Positions 25,627-34,721 of a stretch of DNA of 64,000 bases are shown piece after piece. A program made the translations under genes and the position numbers. This stretch comes from Bacillus pseudomycoides DSM 12442 (lineage in GTDB: Bacteria > Bacillota > Bacilli > Bacillales > Bacillaceae_G): the NCBI RefSeq assembly GCF_000161455.1, contig NZ_CM000745.1, positions 1,932,686 through 1,996,685 of the forward strand. The letters run 5' to 3'. The notes under the pieces were generated by a model. That model searched no databases. It was not told the DNA's origin and saw nothing but the letters and a program-made list of their open reading frames with translations. The number at the start of each line of letters is the position of its first letter. The first letter of the stretch is position 1.

Positions 25627-26559
25627 TTAAGCGACATCTTTTTTTACGAATATGGGGTATGCAATTCCATGCATGATGAATATATGAATTAAGATAAATA
25701 GTATAGAAAAACTGAAAGTCATGCCCTCTACAGGGGGATTCTCATATACGAAACTTGATAAATCCGTATGAGAGAAGATGAAATATTTTGTCCAGCTGAA
25801 ACCTTTTAATGAGATACTCATGACAAAACCTGCAATTGCTACTAAAAGAGAAAATACGATAGAGAATGTAGTGCTTTTAAACGCCGCTGAAATCATAAAT
25901 GCTAAAGTTGCAACAATAATTAAGTAAGGAATCTTAAATAATAAGCTACCAATTAGTGCCTGAAGGAAGCTTGTTTTTTGAACGGCATGATCTTTGACAA
26001 ATAAGTATTCACCATTTATTCCATCAAAGCCTAAAAGAATGCCACTAAATAGAATGGAAAGAAGGAACGTCATTACGATTAAGAAAAATCCAAATAATAA
26101 AGTAGAAATATATTTAGAAAAATATATTTGTGTGCGAGTAGCGGTTCGTGTTAATAAAAATTTAATTGTACCGGATTGAAATTCACTTGCAACAATTTCA
26201 CCAGCTATTATGAGTGTAAGAATGGAGATAGCTATTAAAAAATTTGTACTTTGTCCAATCGTAAAGAACCATGCATTGTTTGTTGGTTTTATATTACTGT
26301 CAATGTAATAATTATTTAGTAAAAGTTTTTTTTCATTTTCTATTTTTTCAATAGGTAATTTTAGAGATTCTTTTTCAACTTGAAGTAATGCATTTTCTTC
26401 AATAAGAGATGTCTTCCAGTCATCCCCATAATTAACTTGGCTGGAAAGCTTTACGTTTAGGAATTGAATGAAAATAAATACAACCATAACACCTACCATA
26501 ATCCAAGTTCTTTTTCGTTTGAAAATTTTCATATTTTCATTTTTTATTAGATTAATCAT
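25627..26559 (-). CDS. ABC-2 type transporter permease
   Basis: A 310-residue membrane protein with six hydrophobic segments: one near the N-terminus (TWIMVGVMVVFIFIQFL), a large extracytoplasmic loop, then five more. It matches the ABC-2 family that works with BcrA-like ATPases to extrude peptides or lipids. The ATG at 26559 overlaps the ATPase stop by eight bases, and GGAG lies ten bases before it. The in-frame ATG at 26571 abuts the GGAG and is rejected. Substrate is unknown; antimicrobial-peptide resistance is the common role of such modules. Confidence 0.85.
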   Translation of the reverse strand: MINLIKNENMKIFKRKRTWIMVGVMVVFIFIQFLNVKLSSQVNYGDDWKTSLIEENALLQVEKESLKLPIEKIENEKKLLLNNYYIDSNIKPTNNAWFFTIGQSTNFLIAISILTLIIAGEIVASEFQSGTIKFLLTRTATRTQIYFSKYISTLLFGFFLIVMTFLLSILFSGILLGFDGINGEYLFVKDHAVQKTSFLQALIGSLLFKIPYLIIVATLAFMISAAFKSTTFSIVFSLLVAIAGFVMSISLKGFSWTKYFIFSHTDLSSFVYENPPVEGMTFSFSILFILIHIFIMHGIAYPIFVKKDVA

Positions 26560-27469
26560 TGTGCACTTCATCTCCAGTCATTTCAATAAATTTGTCTTCT
26601 AAAGTTGTTTTAATGGTTTGAACACCATAAACATTCACTCCATTTTTGGCTAATGTATCGCAAATTTCAGGTATATGTTCTTTACTTATTTTGATCGTAA
26701 TGACATTTTGATTTGTTATGATTTCTTCACCTATTACTGATTTTTGTAAGAGTGGGATTGCTAAGTCTGTTCGGTCTACTTCAAATTGTACAGCTTGTAT
26801 CTGTTCTTTCGTAATATCTTTTATATCATGTATACCAATTAAATCTCCTTTGTCTATAATAGCGATGCGATCACACATCATTTCCATTTCGGCCATTAGA
26901 TGGCTTGAAACAACAATTGCTACATTTTCGTCTGTAGCTAGTTGTTTTAAATGAAACCTTAAATCTCTAATTCCTTGAGGGTCTAATCCATTTGTAGGTT
27001 CATCTAAAATGAGAAGGGCAGGTTTGTGTACCAAAGCAATTGCAAGAGCAAGCCGCTGTTTCATTCCTAAAGAATAAGTGGAAACTTTATTATGAATACT
27101 TTTTTCCAACCCAACTAAAGAAACAACCACATCTAAACGTTCTTTTGGAATATTAGGTGTCATTCTAGAGAAGTGAAGGAGGTTATCATAGCCAGATAAA
27201 AATTTGTATAAATCAGGATTCTCAACAATCACTCCAATATGTTTCATAGCTTCTTTAAAGTCTTTGCTTGTGTCTTTTTTGTTAATTGTGACTGTTCCAC
27301 TGGTTTTGGAGATTAAGCCAACAATCATTTTAATTGTAGTGGATTTTCCAGCACCATTTGGGCCTAGAAGACCAAGAATTTCTCCTTTTCGAGCATCAAA
27401 TGATAATTGATTAACGAGTGTGCGCCTTCCAATTTTCTTAGTTAAGTTCTGTACTTTTAAAATACACAT
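26552..27469 (-). CDS. ABC transporter ATP-binding protein (BcrA-like)
   Basis: A 305-residue ATPase with Walker A GPNGAGKST near residue 37, Q-loop region, signature YSLGMKQRL (a variant of LSGGQ), and Walker B LLILDEPTNGLDP. The roughly 80-residue C-terminal extension is typical of the BcrA/DrrA exporter type. It is the first gene of the ABC-permease-DUF4097 operon, divergent from the fused kinase/regulator gene 160 bp away. That arrangement is usual for peptide-sensing resistance modules. Confidence 0.92.
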   Translation of the reverse strand: MCILKVQNLTKKIGRRTLVNQLSFDARKGEILGLLGPNGAGKSTTIKMIVGLISKTSGTVTINKKDTSKDFKEAMKHIGVIVENPDLYKFLSGYDNLLHFSRMTPNIPKERLDVVVSLVGLEKSIHNKVSTYSLGMKQRLALAIALVHKPALLILDEPTNGLDPQGIRDLRFHLKQLATDENVAIVVSSHLMAEMEMMCDRIAIIDKGDLIGIHDIKDITKEQIQAVQFEVDRTDLAIPLLQKSVIGEEIITNQNVITIKISKEHIPEICDTLAKNGVNVYGVQTIKTTLEDKFIEMTGDEVHND

Positions 27470-27542
27470 ATTTTGTTCACTCCCTTAATATTAGTGACAT
27501 GTTTCGGCTACTAACATAGCAAAAAGAATGTAATATAAGGCA

Positions 27543-27571
27543 GTGACAAAGTGTCATAACCTTGCTATGAT
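27543..27571 (+). promoter_or_regulatory. Promoter of the kinase/regulator gene with inverted repeat
   Basis: GTGACA (27543-27548), 17 bases, TATGAT (27566-27571). TGACA-AAG-TGTCA (27544-27556) is an inverted repeat covering the -35. A further GTGACA occurs near 27491 on the side of the ABC operon. Both are candidate sites for the LuxR-type output domain encoded downstream. Confidence 0.55.
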
Positions 27572-27629
27572 GAAAATGGAAAAATAGGGGATATGTATAA
27601 TATTCATCTTGATAGGGGGTATATGAAAG

Positions 27630-29408
27630 TTGAATGACATAAAAAATAAGTTACTTTGGCAGGAATGGGTAATGATACTTATTCGGATCACTTGGATTGT
27701 TGCAATTGTTACTTTGACATATCAAGATAATCCAAACTTTCCACTTGAGATTGTTTTTATAAGTACATTTCTGTCTTATGTCATACCTGTCATATTATAT
27801 AAATTACAAAGTGAATTATATGTAGTAACAGAAATTATCTTAGTAGGTGGACTTTCGCTTTATTTTGCATATACATATCATTTGGCTCAGTTTTTATCTC
27901 CTGCAATTTTGACGCTTGCATTTTTTTGTCGTGGAAAAGTAAATTTCTATGCATTACCTGCAACGATAATTATCTGTGTATTGGGAGTTTTCTTGAATTT
28001 CGGGTTTGATCGAAATAAGCTGCTTCTAAGTATATTTGATGTTCTCTTTATATATGGCGTAGGTCATTTACTACAAAGAGTTGTTTATTCTATGGATGCT
28101 ATTAAGAAAAAACTGAAATTGATTAAAGATAAGAATGCAATTTTAGAACAATATTCGTCCCAAGTAGAAAGAATAACTTTGCTTGAGGAAAGGGATAGAA
28201 TGGCAAGAGAATTACATGATACGATAGGATATAAATTTACTTCGGTTATATTGAGTATGGAAACATTACGATCACATCTAGCAACCAAGGAGGGAGAGGG
28301 GAAATTACAAGAAATATTAGATATATCACGATCTGCATTAGATAATATTCGAAGACAGGTTCATGAAATGGATCCTCAAGAGGAATCAAATCTAGATGTG
28401 TCTTTATTGAACTTAATAGAAGAGTTTAAGAGTAATACAAATGTTCATGTTGTTTTCCGTACGGTTGGAGAATATTATCCAATGGCTAAAAAACTGAAGA
28501 GAACTTTCTGTCGGTGTTTACAAGAGGCAATGACAAACGCAACAAGACATGGGGGAGCAGAAACGATACAAGTTCTTTTACAATATCATAAAAATTATGT
28601 GATGCTTCAAATACAAGATGACGGTATAGGCATGGAAGTTATGCAGGAGGGCTTTGGTTTATCGGGAATGAGAGAACGCCTAAGTGAATATCATGGAAAT
28701 TTGAGTATTGATTCCACTAAGGATACAGGAACAATTGTGACTTGTTTGATTCCGACCTTACATAAAGAAGAATCATTTGCCCAAGATAAGATTCATATAT
28801 TAGTAGTAGATGATCAGCCTATCATTTCAGATAGCTTAGAACTTTTATTGGATAAATACGGTTTTCGCGTATCGGTTGCGAATAGTGGGGCACAAGCCTT
28901 AAAGCAATGTGAAGAAAGGCAGCCAAATGTTGTTATTATGGATATACAAATGCCTAAGATGAATGGGATTACAACAATGAAGAAAATCAAAAATAGGTGG
29001 CCAGATACTAAAATAATTATGGTCACAACTTTTGAAGAAACTTCTAGTGTTTCAGAAGCGATTGAAGCGGGAGCAGAGGGATATGTACTTAAATCTGTTC
29101 AACCAGAAGAGTTAGTAGCGGCTATTCGATTAGTACATTTAGGTGGGACAATGCTATCTCAGGACGTGGCGACTCGCTTATTTAAAGAATATAGTTCAAT
29201 GCCGAAAAAGCCTCCTTATGAATTGACTCCTCGTGAAATGGACGTATTAGGTTGTCTCAAAGAAGGGCTTCGCTATAAAGAAATTGCAGCAAAGCTATTC
29301 TTATCGGAAGGAACTGTAAGAAATTACGCTTCTTCAATTTATATGAAACTTCAAGTATCAGGAAGGGGAGAAGCTGTAAAAAAAGCATTGGATGAAGCTT
29401 TTCTATAA
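27630..29408 (+). CDS. Fused sensor histidine kinase-response regulator (NarL/LuxR type)
   Basis: A 592-residue single-chain two-component system. Residues 1-150 hold five or six membrane helices without a large external domain (an intramembrane-type sensor). A coiled coil leads to a HisKA_3 dimerisation domain with phospho-acceptor H196 in ARELHDTIGY. The ATPase domain has its N box near N303 (EAMTNATRHGG) and DDGIGM near 330. A short linker joins a receiver domain (VVDDQ near 394; phospho-acceptor D438 in VIMDIQMPKMNG) and a LuxR helix-turn-helix (LTPREMDVLGCLKEG near 530, GTVRNYASSIYMKL). Separate LiaS/LiaR-like partners are the rule, so the fusion is unusual. TTG start with AGGGGGT upstream. 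It likely controls the divergent ABC operon. Confidence 0.9.
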   Translation: MNDIKNKLLWQEWVMILIRITWIVAIVTLTYQDNPNFPLEIVFISTFLSYVIPVILYKLQSELYVVTEIILVGGLSLYFAYTYHLAQFLSPAILTLAFFCRGKVNFYALPATIIICVLGVFLNFGFDRNKLLLSIFDVLFIYGVGHLLQRVVYSMDAIKKKLKLIKDKNAILEQYSSQVERITLLEERDRMARELHDTIGYKFTSVILSMETLRSHLATKEGEGKLQEILDISRSALDNIRRQVHEMDPQEESNLDVSLLNLIEEFKSNTNVHVVFRTVGEYYPMAKKLKRTFCRCLQEAMTNATRHGGAETIQVLLQYHKNYVMLQIQDDGIGMEVMQEGFGLSGMRERLSEYHGNLSIDSTKDTGTIVTCLIPTLHKEESFAQDKIHILVVDDQPIISDSLELLLDKYGFRVSVANSGAQALKQCEERQPNVVIMDIQMPKMNGITTMKKIKNRWPDTKIIMVTTFEETSSVSEAIEAGAEGYVLKSVQPEELVAAIRLVHLGGTMLSQDVATRLFKEYSSMPKKPPYELTPREMDVLGCLKEGLRYKEIAAKLFLSEGTVRNYASSIYMKLQVSGRGEAVKKALDEAFL

Positions 29409-29528
29409 AAAATTTAAAATGGAGGATGAGAAAATGTACTATTATGTTACGGATATATAACATGTACGGATTCGTGGTCCTCCTATTTGTATATGGTGTC
29501 GAAATATAAAAAATAGGAGGAGAAAGAG

Positions 29529-30443
29529 ATGAAACAAGAAAAAGAGGTGCTATTACAAGGTAAAATGGTGAAAGTACGCGGGAAAAAGCTGTATGTGGAG
29601 ATGCATGGATCACTAGAGAAGCATCCTGTATTGTATCTTCATGGAGGTCCTGGAGAGATGTGTTTTGATTTTTCCTATCATCAAGCACATAGATTACAAG
29701 ATTCTTTTCGACTCATTGCCATTGATCAACGTGGGGTAGGACGTTCAGAGGAAATTGGACAGAAAGAGCCATTTGGATTGCAAGATCTTATCGAAGACTG
29801 CGAAGAGCTAAGGAAGATGTTACAAATTGAAAAATGGTCTGTTATTGGACATTCCTTTGGTGGGTTTCTAGCATTGTTATATGCAGAAATGCACCCACAA
29901 TCTATTCAAAAAATTATTTTTGAAGGGCCAACTTTTGATTTTGCATTAACTAGTAGAGCGTTATTAAAAAAGACAGGAACTTTGTTAATGGAGTATGGGA
30001 AAGAACAGCAGGGAAAAGAATGTATAGCTATCGCAGAGAGTAATGCTAGTCCAGAGGAATTGCTAGAAGCTTATTCGAAATTAAGTGATGAATTAGAAGA
30101 AAACAGAATGGAAATATATAATTACGTTGAGGATGAAACGGATTATAGTTTATATAGTGAGGGAGAATGGGAAGAGTTTTATAAGCGTTCCGCAATTCAT
30201 TTTATAAGATTGAAAGAGGAAGGGGAAATTTATCAATCTTTATTATTAAAATTAAAAGATGTCGAGAATCCAATGTTGCTAATCATAGGAAAACACGATG
30301 TAGTAACTTGTGAAAAACACATTGAAGTATTTCAAAGAGATACTCAAAATGGTAAAGTCATAGTCTTTGAAGAATGTGGTCATACACCGCATTATGAAGC
30401 GGCAGAGCGATTTGCAGAAACGGTAATTGATTTTTTGAAGTGA
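29529..30443 (+). CDS. Alpha/beta hydrolase, proline iminopeptidase-like
   Basis: A 304-residue cytosolic hydrolase of the S33 type. The oxyanion segment HGGPG lies near residue 38, DQRGVGRS near 67, the nucleophile elbow is GHSFGG near residue 112, and the C-terminal acid (GKHDVVT) and His (CGHTPHYE) complete the triad. Family members remove N-terminal proline or hydrolyse other amides and esters. GGAGGAG precedes the ATG. It is followed by a bidirectional terminator facing the next gene. Confidence 0.87.
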   Translation: MKQEKEVLLQGKMVKVRGKKLYVEMHGSLEKHPVLYLHGGPGEMCFDFSYHQAHRLQDSFRLIAIDQRGVGRSEEIGQKEPFGLQDLIEDCEELRKMLQIEKWSVIGHSFGGFLALLYAEMHPQSIQKIIFEGPTFDFALTSRALLKKTGTLLMEYGKEQQGKECIAIAESNASPEELLEAYSKLSDELEENRMEIYNYVEDETDYSLYSEGEWEEFYKRSAIHFIRLKEEGEIYQSLLLKLKDVENPMLLIIGKHDVVTCEKHIEVFQRDTQNGKVIVFEECGHTPHYEAAERFAETVIDFLK

Positions 30444-30448
30444 ATTAG

Positions 30449-30486
30449 AAAAAGGTGCTTCATAAAAATGAGAAGCACCTTTTTTC
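30449..30486. terminator. Bidirectional terminator between convergent genes
   Basis: AAAAAGGTGCTTC pairs with GAAGCACCTTTTTT. Confidence 0.9.
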
Positions 30487-30493
30487 TTCATGT

Positions 30494-31069
30494 TTAAATT
30501 TCAGGATGGAAGATTGTAATGTTAGGCCATTTACTTTGCCAGTTCTTTTTTTGTAATCTTTTTTTATACATATTAGTGCGCTCTTTCGTTTCGAGGAAAT
30601 GAGGTGTTGGCTTCACCTGTAACGTGAGAACATCTTCTATTCCGCAAGGGGCGGTTAATACAATATTATCTTGGTCATCTAATGTAACTCCAAGAGCAGT
30701 CGCTGTTTCTGGGAATTTAGAAATTGCATCGACTGAAGATGAATAAGGTGGCATGTTATTGACTACATGCATGCGAGCTTGATTTTTCACTGACCATGGA
30801 ATAGTAGAATCTATACTTTTAAGCTTATTTTCTAATTTTTCTTCGGTGGATTCACTTATATGTAATGGGTCAAAATAGATGATATCTATATCTGGCGTTA
30901 GAGTTCTTACTTCGTATCCATGAAGAACATCCAAAATTTTAGAACGAACAAATCCAGCGCAAACCCACCAATCAGGCAATTGTAGGGATTTTGCTGTCTG
31001 TAATATTTCCATCATCCAAGTATCATTTTGTATGAGTTTAGTAATATCTTGTTCTGTTTTCATATACAT
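30494..31069 (-). CDS. Nucleotidyltransferase family protein (DUF925/COG3575)
   Basis: A 191-residue cytosolic protein. WVCAGFVRSKILD near residue 36 and LTPDIDIIYFD near 58 give the G-[VR] and DxD nucleotidyltransferase motifs of the COG3575 family. The substrate is unknown across the family. GGAGG lies seven bases before the ATG at 31069. It stands alone. Confidence 0.85.
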   Translation of the reverse strand: MYMKTEQDITKLIQNDTWMMEILQTAKSLQLPDWWVCAGFVRSKILDVLHGYEVRTLTPDIDIIYFDPLHISESTEEKLENKLKSIDSTIPWSVKNQARMHVVNNMPPYSSSVDAISKFPETATALGVTLDDQDNIVLTAPCGIEDVLTLQVKPTPHFLETKERTNMYKKRLQKKNWQSKWPNITIFHPEI

Positions 31070-31232
31070 ACATTCCCCTCCTTGTTAAATGTAACTTTTC
31101 ATTTAAGTAATTTAAGAATTTTTGAATATAGTATATCTTTCTCTTCATCAAGTATTGCTTCTGTTAATCGAGCTGTCATAGTGGGAAGTATCATTCACTG
31201 ATCCTCACCATCAAGGATGATGTAGTGGTCAT

Positions 31233-32030
31233 TTAATGCATGAGTTTAATAATCCACAAAATCCAATGTGCACCAGGTACAAATAAGAGCTGTGCTAATA
31301 ATGTACCGAGAAATCTTGAAATCATAAGCCAACCGAACATTTTCCCCATTGTATCAGCGCCATTTTCTGATTGAAGAGCACGCTCTGTTAAAAGGGCAAT
31401 GCGCGGATCTAAAAGCACAGTTAATAAGATTGTGGCAAATCCATTAACGAGCCCGGATGCCGTACTGGCATTCGTCGCATAAGTCGGATTTAAAAAGGAA
31501 GCGTACAAAGCAGAAAGGACACCTGCAGTATAGATGGCGGTTGCAAACATATTAATGAGCATAATTCGTTTCGGAATACCACCAATTCGCATACGGTGAA
31601 TCATTTCAAATTTAGGAAAACGAACATATTTTTTTGTATACTTCAATTTTTGTATATTGTTTGTTTTCATCATTCGAATGAATGAACCGTCTGTTTCAAA
31701 GTTTTGAATTACATACCCAAATAGCTTTGTGAAAGTCGGATATAGAATAATTGCGAGCAGTGTACCGATGGAAGCTGTGAATAAAACGAGACGTATTGCT
31801 CTTTCTAAATCAATAGAGGAGTCTATCTTGGCCTGATCAACGATACCGCCAAGTAAAAAAGCTTGCAGTAAGTTGGATGTTCGTGAAACCAGCAACACCA
31901 ACCCAACTACGGATAGGGAAACAGCAATCTTTTTTAAACGCACACCTGCTAAGCGAATACTATAAGAACTTGTTTCGACTGCATGGATGATAATCGTGAA
32001 AGCCATTATGAAAATTAATGTTTTCGTCAT
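31233..32030 (-). CDS. amj: Lipid II flippase Amj (alternate to MurJ)
   Basis: A 265-residue multi-helix membrane protein of the DUF2837 family. The N-terminal stretch HAVETSSYSIRLAGVRLKKIA and the loop KYTKKYVRFPKFEMIHRMRIGGIPKR fit B. subtilis Amj (YdaH). Amj flips lipid II across the membrane and is made when MurJ is impaired. In B. subtilis it is induced by the envelope-stress factor SigM; no clear ECF-type promoter was identified here. Single gene. Confidence 0.88.
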   Translation of the reverse strand: MTKTLIFIMAFTIIIHAVETSSYSIRLAGVRLKKIAVSLSVVGLVLLVSRTSNLLQAFLLGGIVDQAKIDSSIDLERAIRLVLFTASIGTLLAIILYPTFTKLFGYVIQNFETDGSFIRMMKTNNIQKLKYTKKYVRFPKFEMIHRMRIGGIPKRIMLINMFATAIYTAGVLSALYASFLNPTYATNASTASGLVNGFATILLTVLLDPRIALLTERALQSENGADTMGKMFGWLMISRFLGTLLAQLLFVPGAHWILWIIKLMH

Positions 32031-32219
32031 TTTTGGTCACCATTTTTCTATGAAATTATACTTATAATACAACAAGAACATAGTTTTGAGTATATATATT
32101 CGTGGCTCAGACTGTTGGGAAGAAGCTAATGTGTAAAAAAAACAACATAAATATTCAAAATAAATATTTTGATAATATAGAAAGGATGGTGATTTTTCTG
32201 TTAGAGGGGGATTTGTGTC

Positions 32220-32930
32220 ATGCATACATATTATAGTAATCGTGCAAAAGAGTATGAAGCAGGGATGTATACAACATTTCTATTTGATTTAGATGGAACA
32301 TTAACAGATCCGAAAGAAGGAATTGTAAATTCGGTTTTATATGCATTGCGAAAAATGGGAATAGATGAACCGAATCAGAAAGAGCTAGATTCTTTTATTG
32401 GTTCACCAATTCAGCATTCGTTTGCAGATAGATACGGAATGGACGAAAAACAAGTAGAGCAAGCTGTTACATATTTTCGTGAATATCTAAAGCGAAGCGG
32501 CCTACTTGAGAATAGTGTACATGAGATGATTCCCTATATTTCACAAAAGTTAAAAGATGAAGAGAAACGATTATTTGTTGCAACTTCAAAACCCACTGTA
32601 TTTGCAAAACAAGTTTTAGAACACTTTAACTTGATTCATTTTTTTGAAGAAATTGTTGGTAGTAATTTAGATGGAACCCGAATAAAGAAAGATGAAATTA
32701 TTGAATATATTTTGCATACAAATCCAGAGTTGCAAAGAGAAGAGATAGTGATGATTGGGGATAGAAAGCATGACATGATAGGAGCTAATTGTAATGGGAT
32801 TGACTCTATCGGTGTATTGTATGGATATGGGAGTGAAGAAGAATTAAAAGAAGCAGGAGCGACGCATATTGTGAAACATGTCGAAGAGTTGCGAAGCTTT
32901 TGTACAAAAGACAGAATTTTTAAAATATAA
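32220..32930 (+). CDS. HAD superfamily hydrolase (phosphoglycolate phosphatase-like)
   Basis: A 236-residue phosphatase. Motif I FDLDGTLTD (Asp nucleophile near residue 22), motif II with Thr/Ser in VATSKP, and motif IV GDRKHD define the class, with a helical cap of the PpaX/Gph type. The first 15 residues (MHTYYSNRAKEYEAG) are not part of the HAD fold and look like the N-terminus common in small SAM methyltransferases. The ATG at 32265 would remove them but has no good ribosome binding site, while GAGGGGG lies 12 bases before 32220. The substrate is a small phosphate ester. Confidence 0.85.
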   Translation: MHTYYSNRAKEYEAGMYTTFLFDLDGTLTDPKEGIVNSVLYALRKMGIDEPNQKELDSFIGSPIQHSFADRYGMDEKQVEQAVTYFREYLKRSGLLENSVHEMIPYISQKLKDEEKRLFVATSKPTVFAKQVLEHFNLIHFFEEIVGSNLDGTRIKKDEIIEYILHTNPELQREEIVMIGDRKHDMIGANCNGIDSIGVLYGYGSEEELKEAGATHIVKHVEELRSFCTKDRIFKI

Positions 32931-32941
32931 AACAAAAAAGC

Positions 32942-32996
32942 AAATCCCTTTATAACGAGTAATAGTTAAATTGTTTTCGTTTAAAGGGATTTTTCA
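32942..32996 (+). terminator. Terminator after the HAD gene
   Basis: AAATCCCTTTA (32942-32952) pairs with TAAAGGGATTT (32982-32992) and is followed by T. The loop is large. Confidence 0.6.
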
Positions 32997-33164
32997 TATG
33001 TAATAGAATAGTAATAAATATGCTATTTTAATTATAAAAATTTTGTTAGAAAAGGGGGAGGAATGTCAGTATTTGAATCGTTATAAAAGCGATATTTTGT
33101 AGGGATACATAGAAAAAATCCGGATTGAAAAGATTGAATTTTCAGTCTAAGGAAGGTGAGAGAA

Positions 33165-34604
33165 TTGGAGCTAGTTATTATTTTATTAGCACTTAGTTTA
33201 CTTATGTTTGTTGCCTATAGAGGATTTTCTGTTATTTTATTTGCACCGATTTTTGCTCTATTTGCAGTGTTTTTAACAGAACCTAGTTTTGTACTGCCTT
33301 TCTTTTCGAATATTTTTATGGAGAAAATGGTAGGCTTTATTAAGTTGTATTTTCCAGTTTTCTTACTAGGTGCTATTTTCGGTAAAGTAGTAGAAATGTC
33401 TGGAATTGCAGATTCTATTGCTAAGACAATTATTGAAATAGTGGGTGAAAAACGGACCATTTTGGCTATCGTTTTAATGGGGGCTGTTTTAACTTATAGC
33501 GGTGTGAGTGTTTATGTTGTTGTGTTTGCAATATATCCATTTGCTGCAAAATTGTTTCGTCAAGCGAATATTCCGAAGCGCTTAATACCTGGAACAATCG
33601 TTCTTGGAGCTGTCACGTTTACGATGGATGCACTCCCAGGATCACCGCAAATTCAAAATGTAATCCCGACAACATTTTTTAAAACAGATATTTATGCAGC
33701 ACCTATACTTGGTATTATTGGTGCTATTTTTGTCTTAACGTTAGGATTGATCTATTTAGAGAGTCGACGTAAGAAGGCGAAAGCAGCTGGAGAAGGATAT
33801 TTTGGTTTTGAAGATGGGAATTCTGAAATGGCAGCATCACTGGAGTTAGAGCAAAAGAATCATACTTCTCTTCAAAGTATTAAAATTTCAAGAGTACAGC
33901 AAGTCGTTGCTTTTGTACCACTTATTTTAGTAGGAGTTATGAATAAGTTTTTTACAATAACAATACCAAAATGGTATCCAAATGGTTTTGATTTTTCCTC
34001 AATTGGAATGAAATCGTTTGGTAAGATAGAGTTAAGCGCAGTACTTGGTATTTGGTCTGTAGAATTAGCACTCATCATTGGGATTATAACAACGCTTTTA
34101 GTATATTGGAAGCGTGTTGTAACAGGATTTCAAGCAGGATTGAATACAAGTATTGGAGGAGCATTGCTTGCAACAATGAATACAGGAGCAGAATTCGGCT
34201 TTGGTGGCGTAATTGCAGCACTTCCAGGGTTTGCGATTATGCGAGATAGCATTTCTGCAACATTTACTAATCCACTCGTAAATGGAGCGGTGACAACGAA
34301 TATTCTTGCTGGTATTACTGGTTCAGCATCGGGAGGAATGGGAATTGTATTAAGTGCAATGGGAGATAAATTTATTGCAGCGGCAGAACAATATCATATT
34401 CCACTTGAAGTTATGCATCGTATTGTTTCAATGGCATCGGGAGGGATGGATACACTTCCACATAACGGAGCAATTATTACAATCCTTACTGTTACAGGAT
34501 TGACACATAAACAATCGTATCGTGATATATTTGCTGTGACAATATTGAAAACGGTCGCTGTATTTTTAGTAATTGCTTTTTATATGTTTACAGGAATCTA
34601 CTAA
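33165..34604 (+). CDS. GntP family H+/organic-acid symporter, copy 1
   Basis: A 479-residue membrane transporter with twelve or more helices and conserved TNPLVNGAVTTN and GSASGGMG segments of the gluconate permease (GntP) family, which import hydroxy-acids with protons. The TTG at 33165 is chosen over the GTG at 33156 because it gives AAGGTGAG a normal spacing and aligns with the start of copy 2. The paralogue at 35971-37410 is nearly the same along its whole length, and an iron alcohol dehydrogenase gene lies between. Uptake of a hydroxy-acid such as hydroxybutyrate is inferred from that neighbour. Confidence 0.88.
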   Translation: MELVIILLALSLLMFVAYRGFSVILFAPIFALFAVFLTEPSFVLPFFSNIFMEKMVGFIKLYFPVFLLGAIFGKVVEMSGIADSIAKTIIEIVGEKRTILAIVLMGAVLTYSGVSVYVVVFAIYPFAAKLFRQANIPKRLIPGTIVLGAVTFTMDALPGSPQIQNVIPTTFFKTDIYAAPILGIIGAIFVLTLGLIYLESRRKKAKAAGEGYFGFEDGNSEMAASLELEQKNHTSLQSIKISRVQQVVAFVPLILVGVMNKFFTITIPKWYPNGFDFSSIGMKSFGKIELSAVLGIWSVELALIIGIITTLLVYWKRVVTGFQAGLNTSIGGALLATMNTGAEFGFGGVIAALPGFAIMRDSISATFTNPLVNGAVTTNILAGITGSASGGMGIVLSAMGDKFIAAAEQYHIPLEVMHRIVSMASGGMDTLPHNGAIITILTVTGLTHKQSYRDIFAVTILKTVAVFLVIAFYMFTGIY

Positions 34605-34721
34605 TAAATTTATTAGTCTGGGAGGAAATAATTAATCGAAGTGGAATATTACATTTGATAATTTATACAATGGAAATTTCACATTATAAAATATTTAGTA
34701 GGGAAAGAAGGAGTGGGTTAT

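Noticed and set aside
29443..29510. Two very short frames (MYYYVTDI and MYGFVVLLFVYGVEI)
   Set aside because: The first has only eight codons although a GGAGG precedes it. The second has no ribosome binding site. They may be leader-like but cannot be supported.
29257..29688. 143-codon minus-strand open frame
   Set aside because: It spans the end of the kinase/regulator gene and the start of the hydrolase gene on the opposite strand, with no family features.
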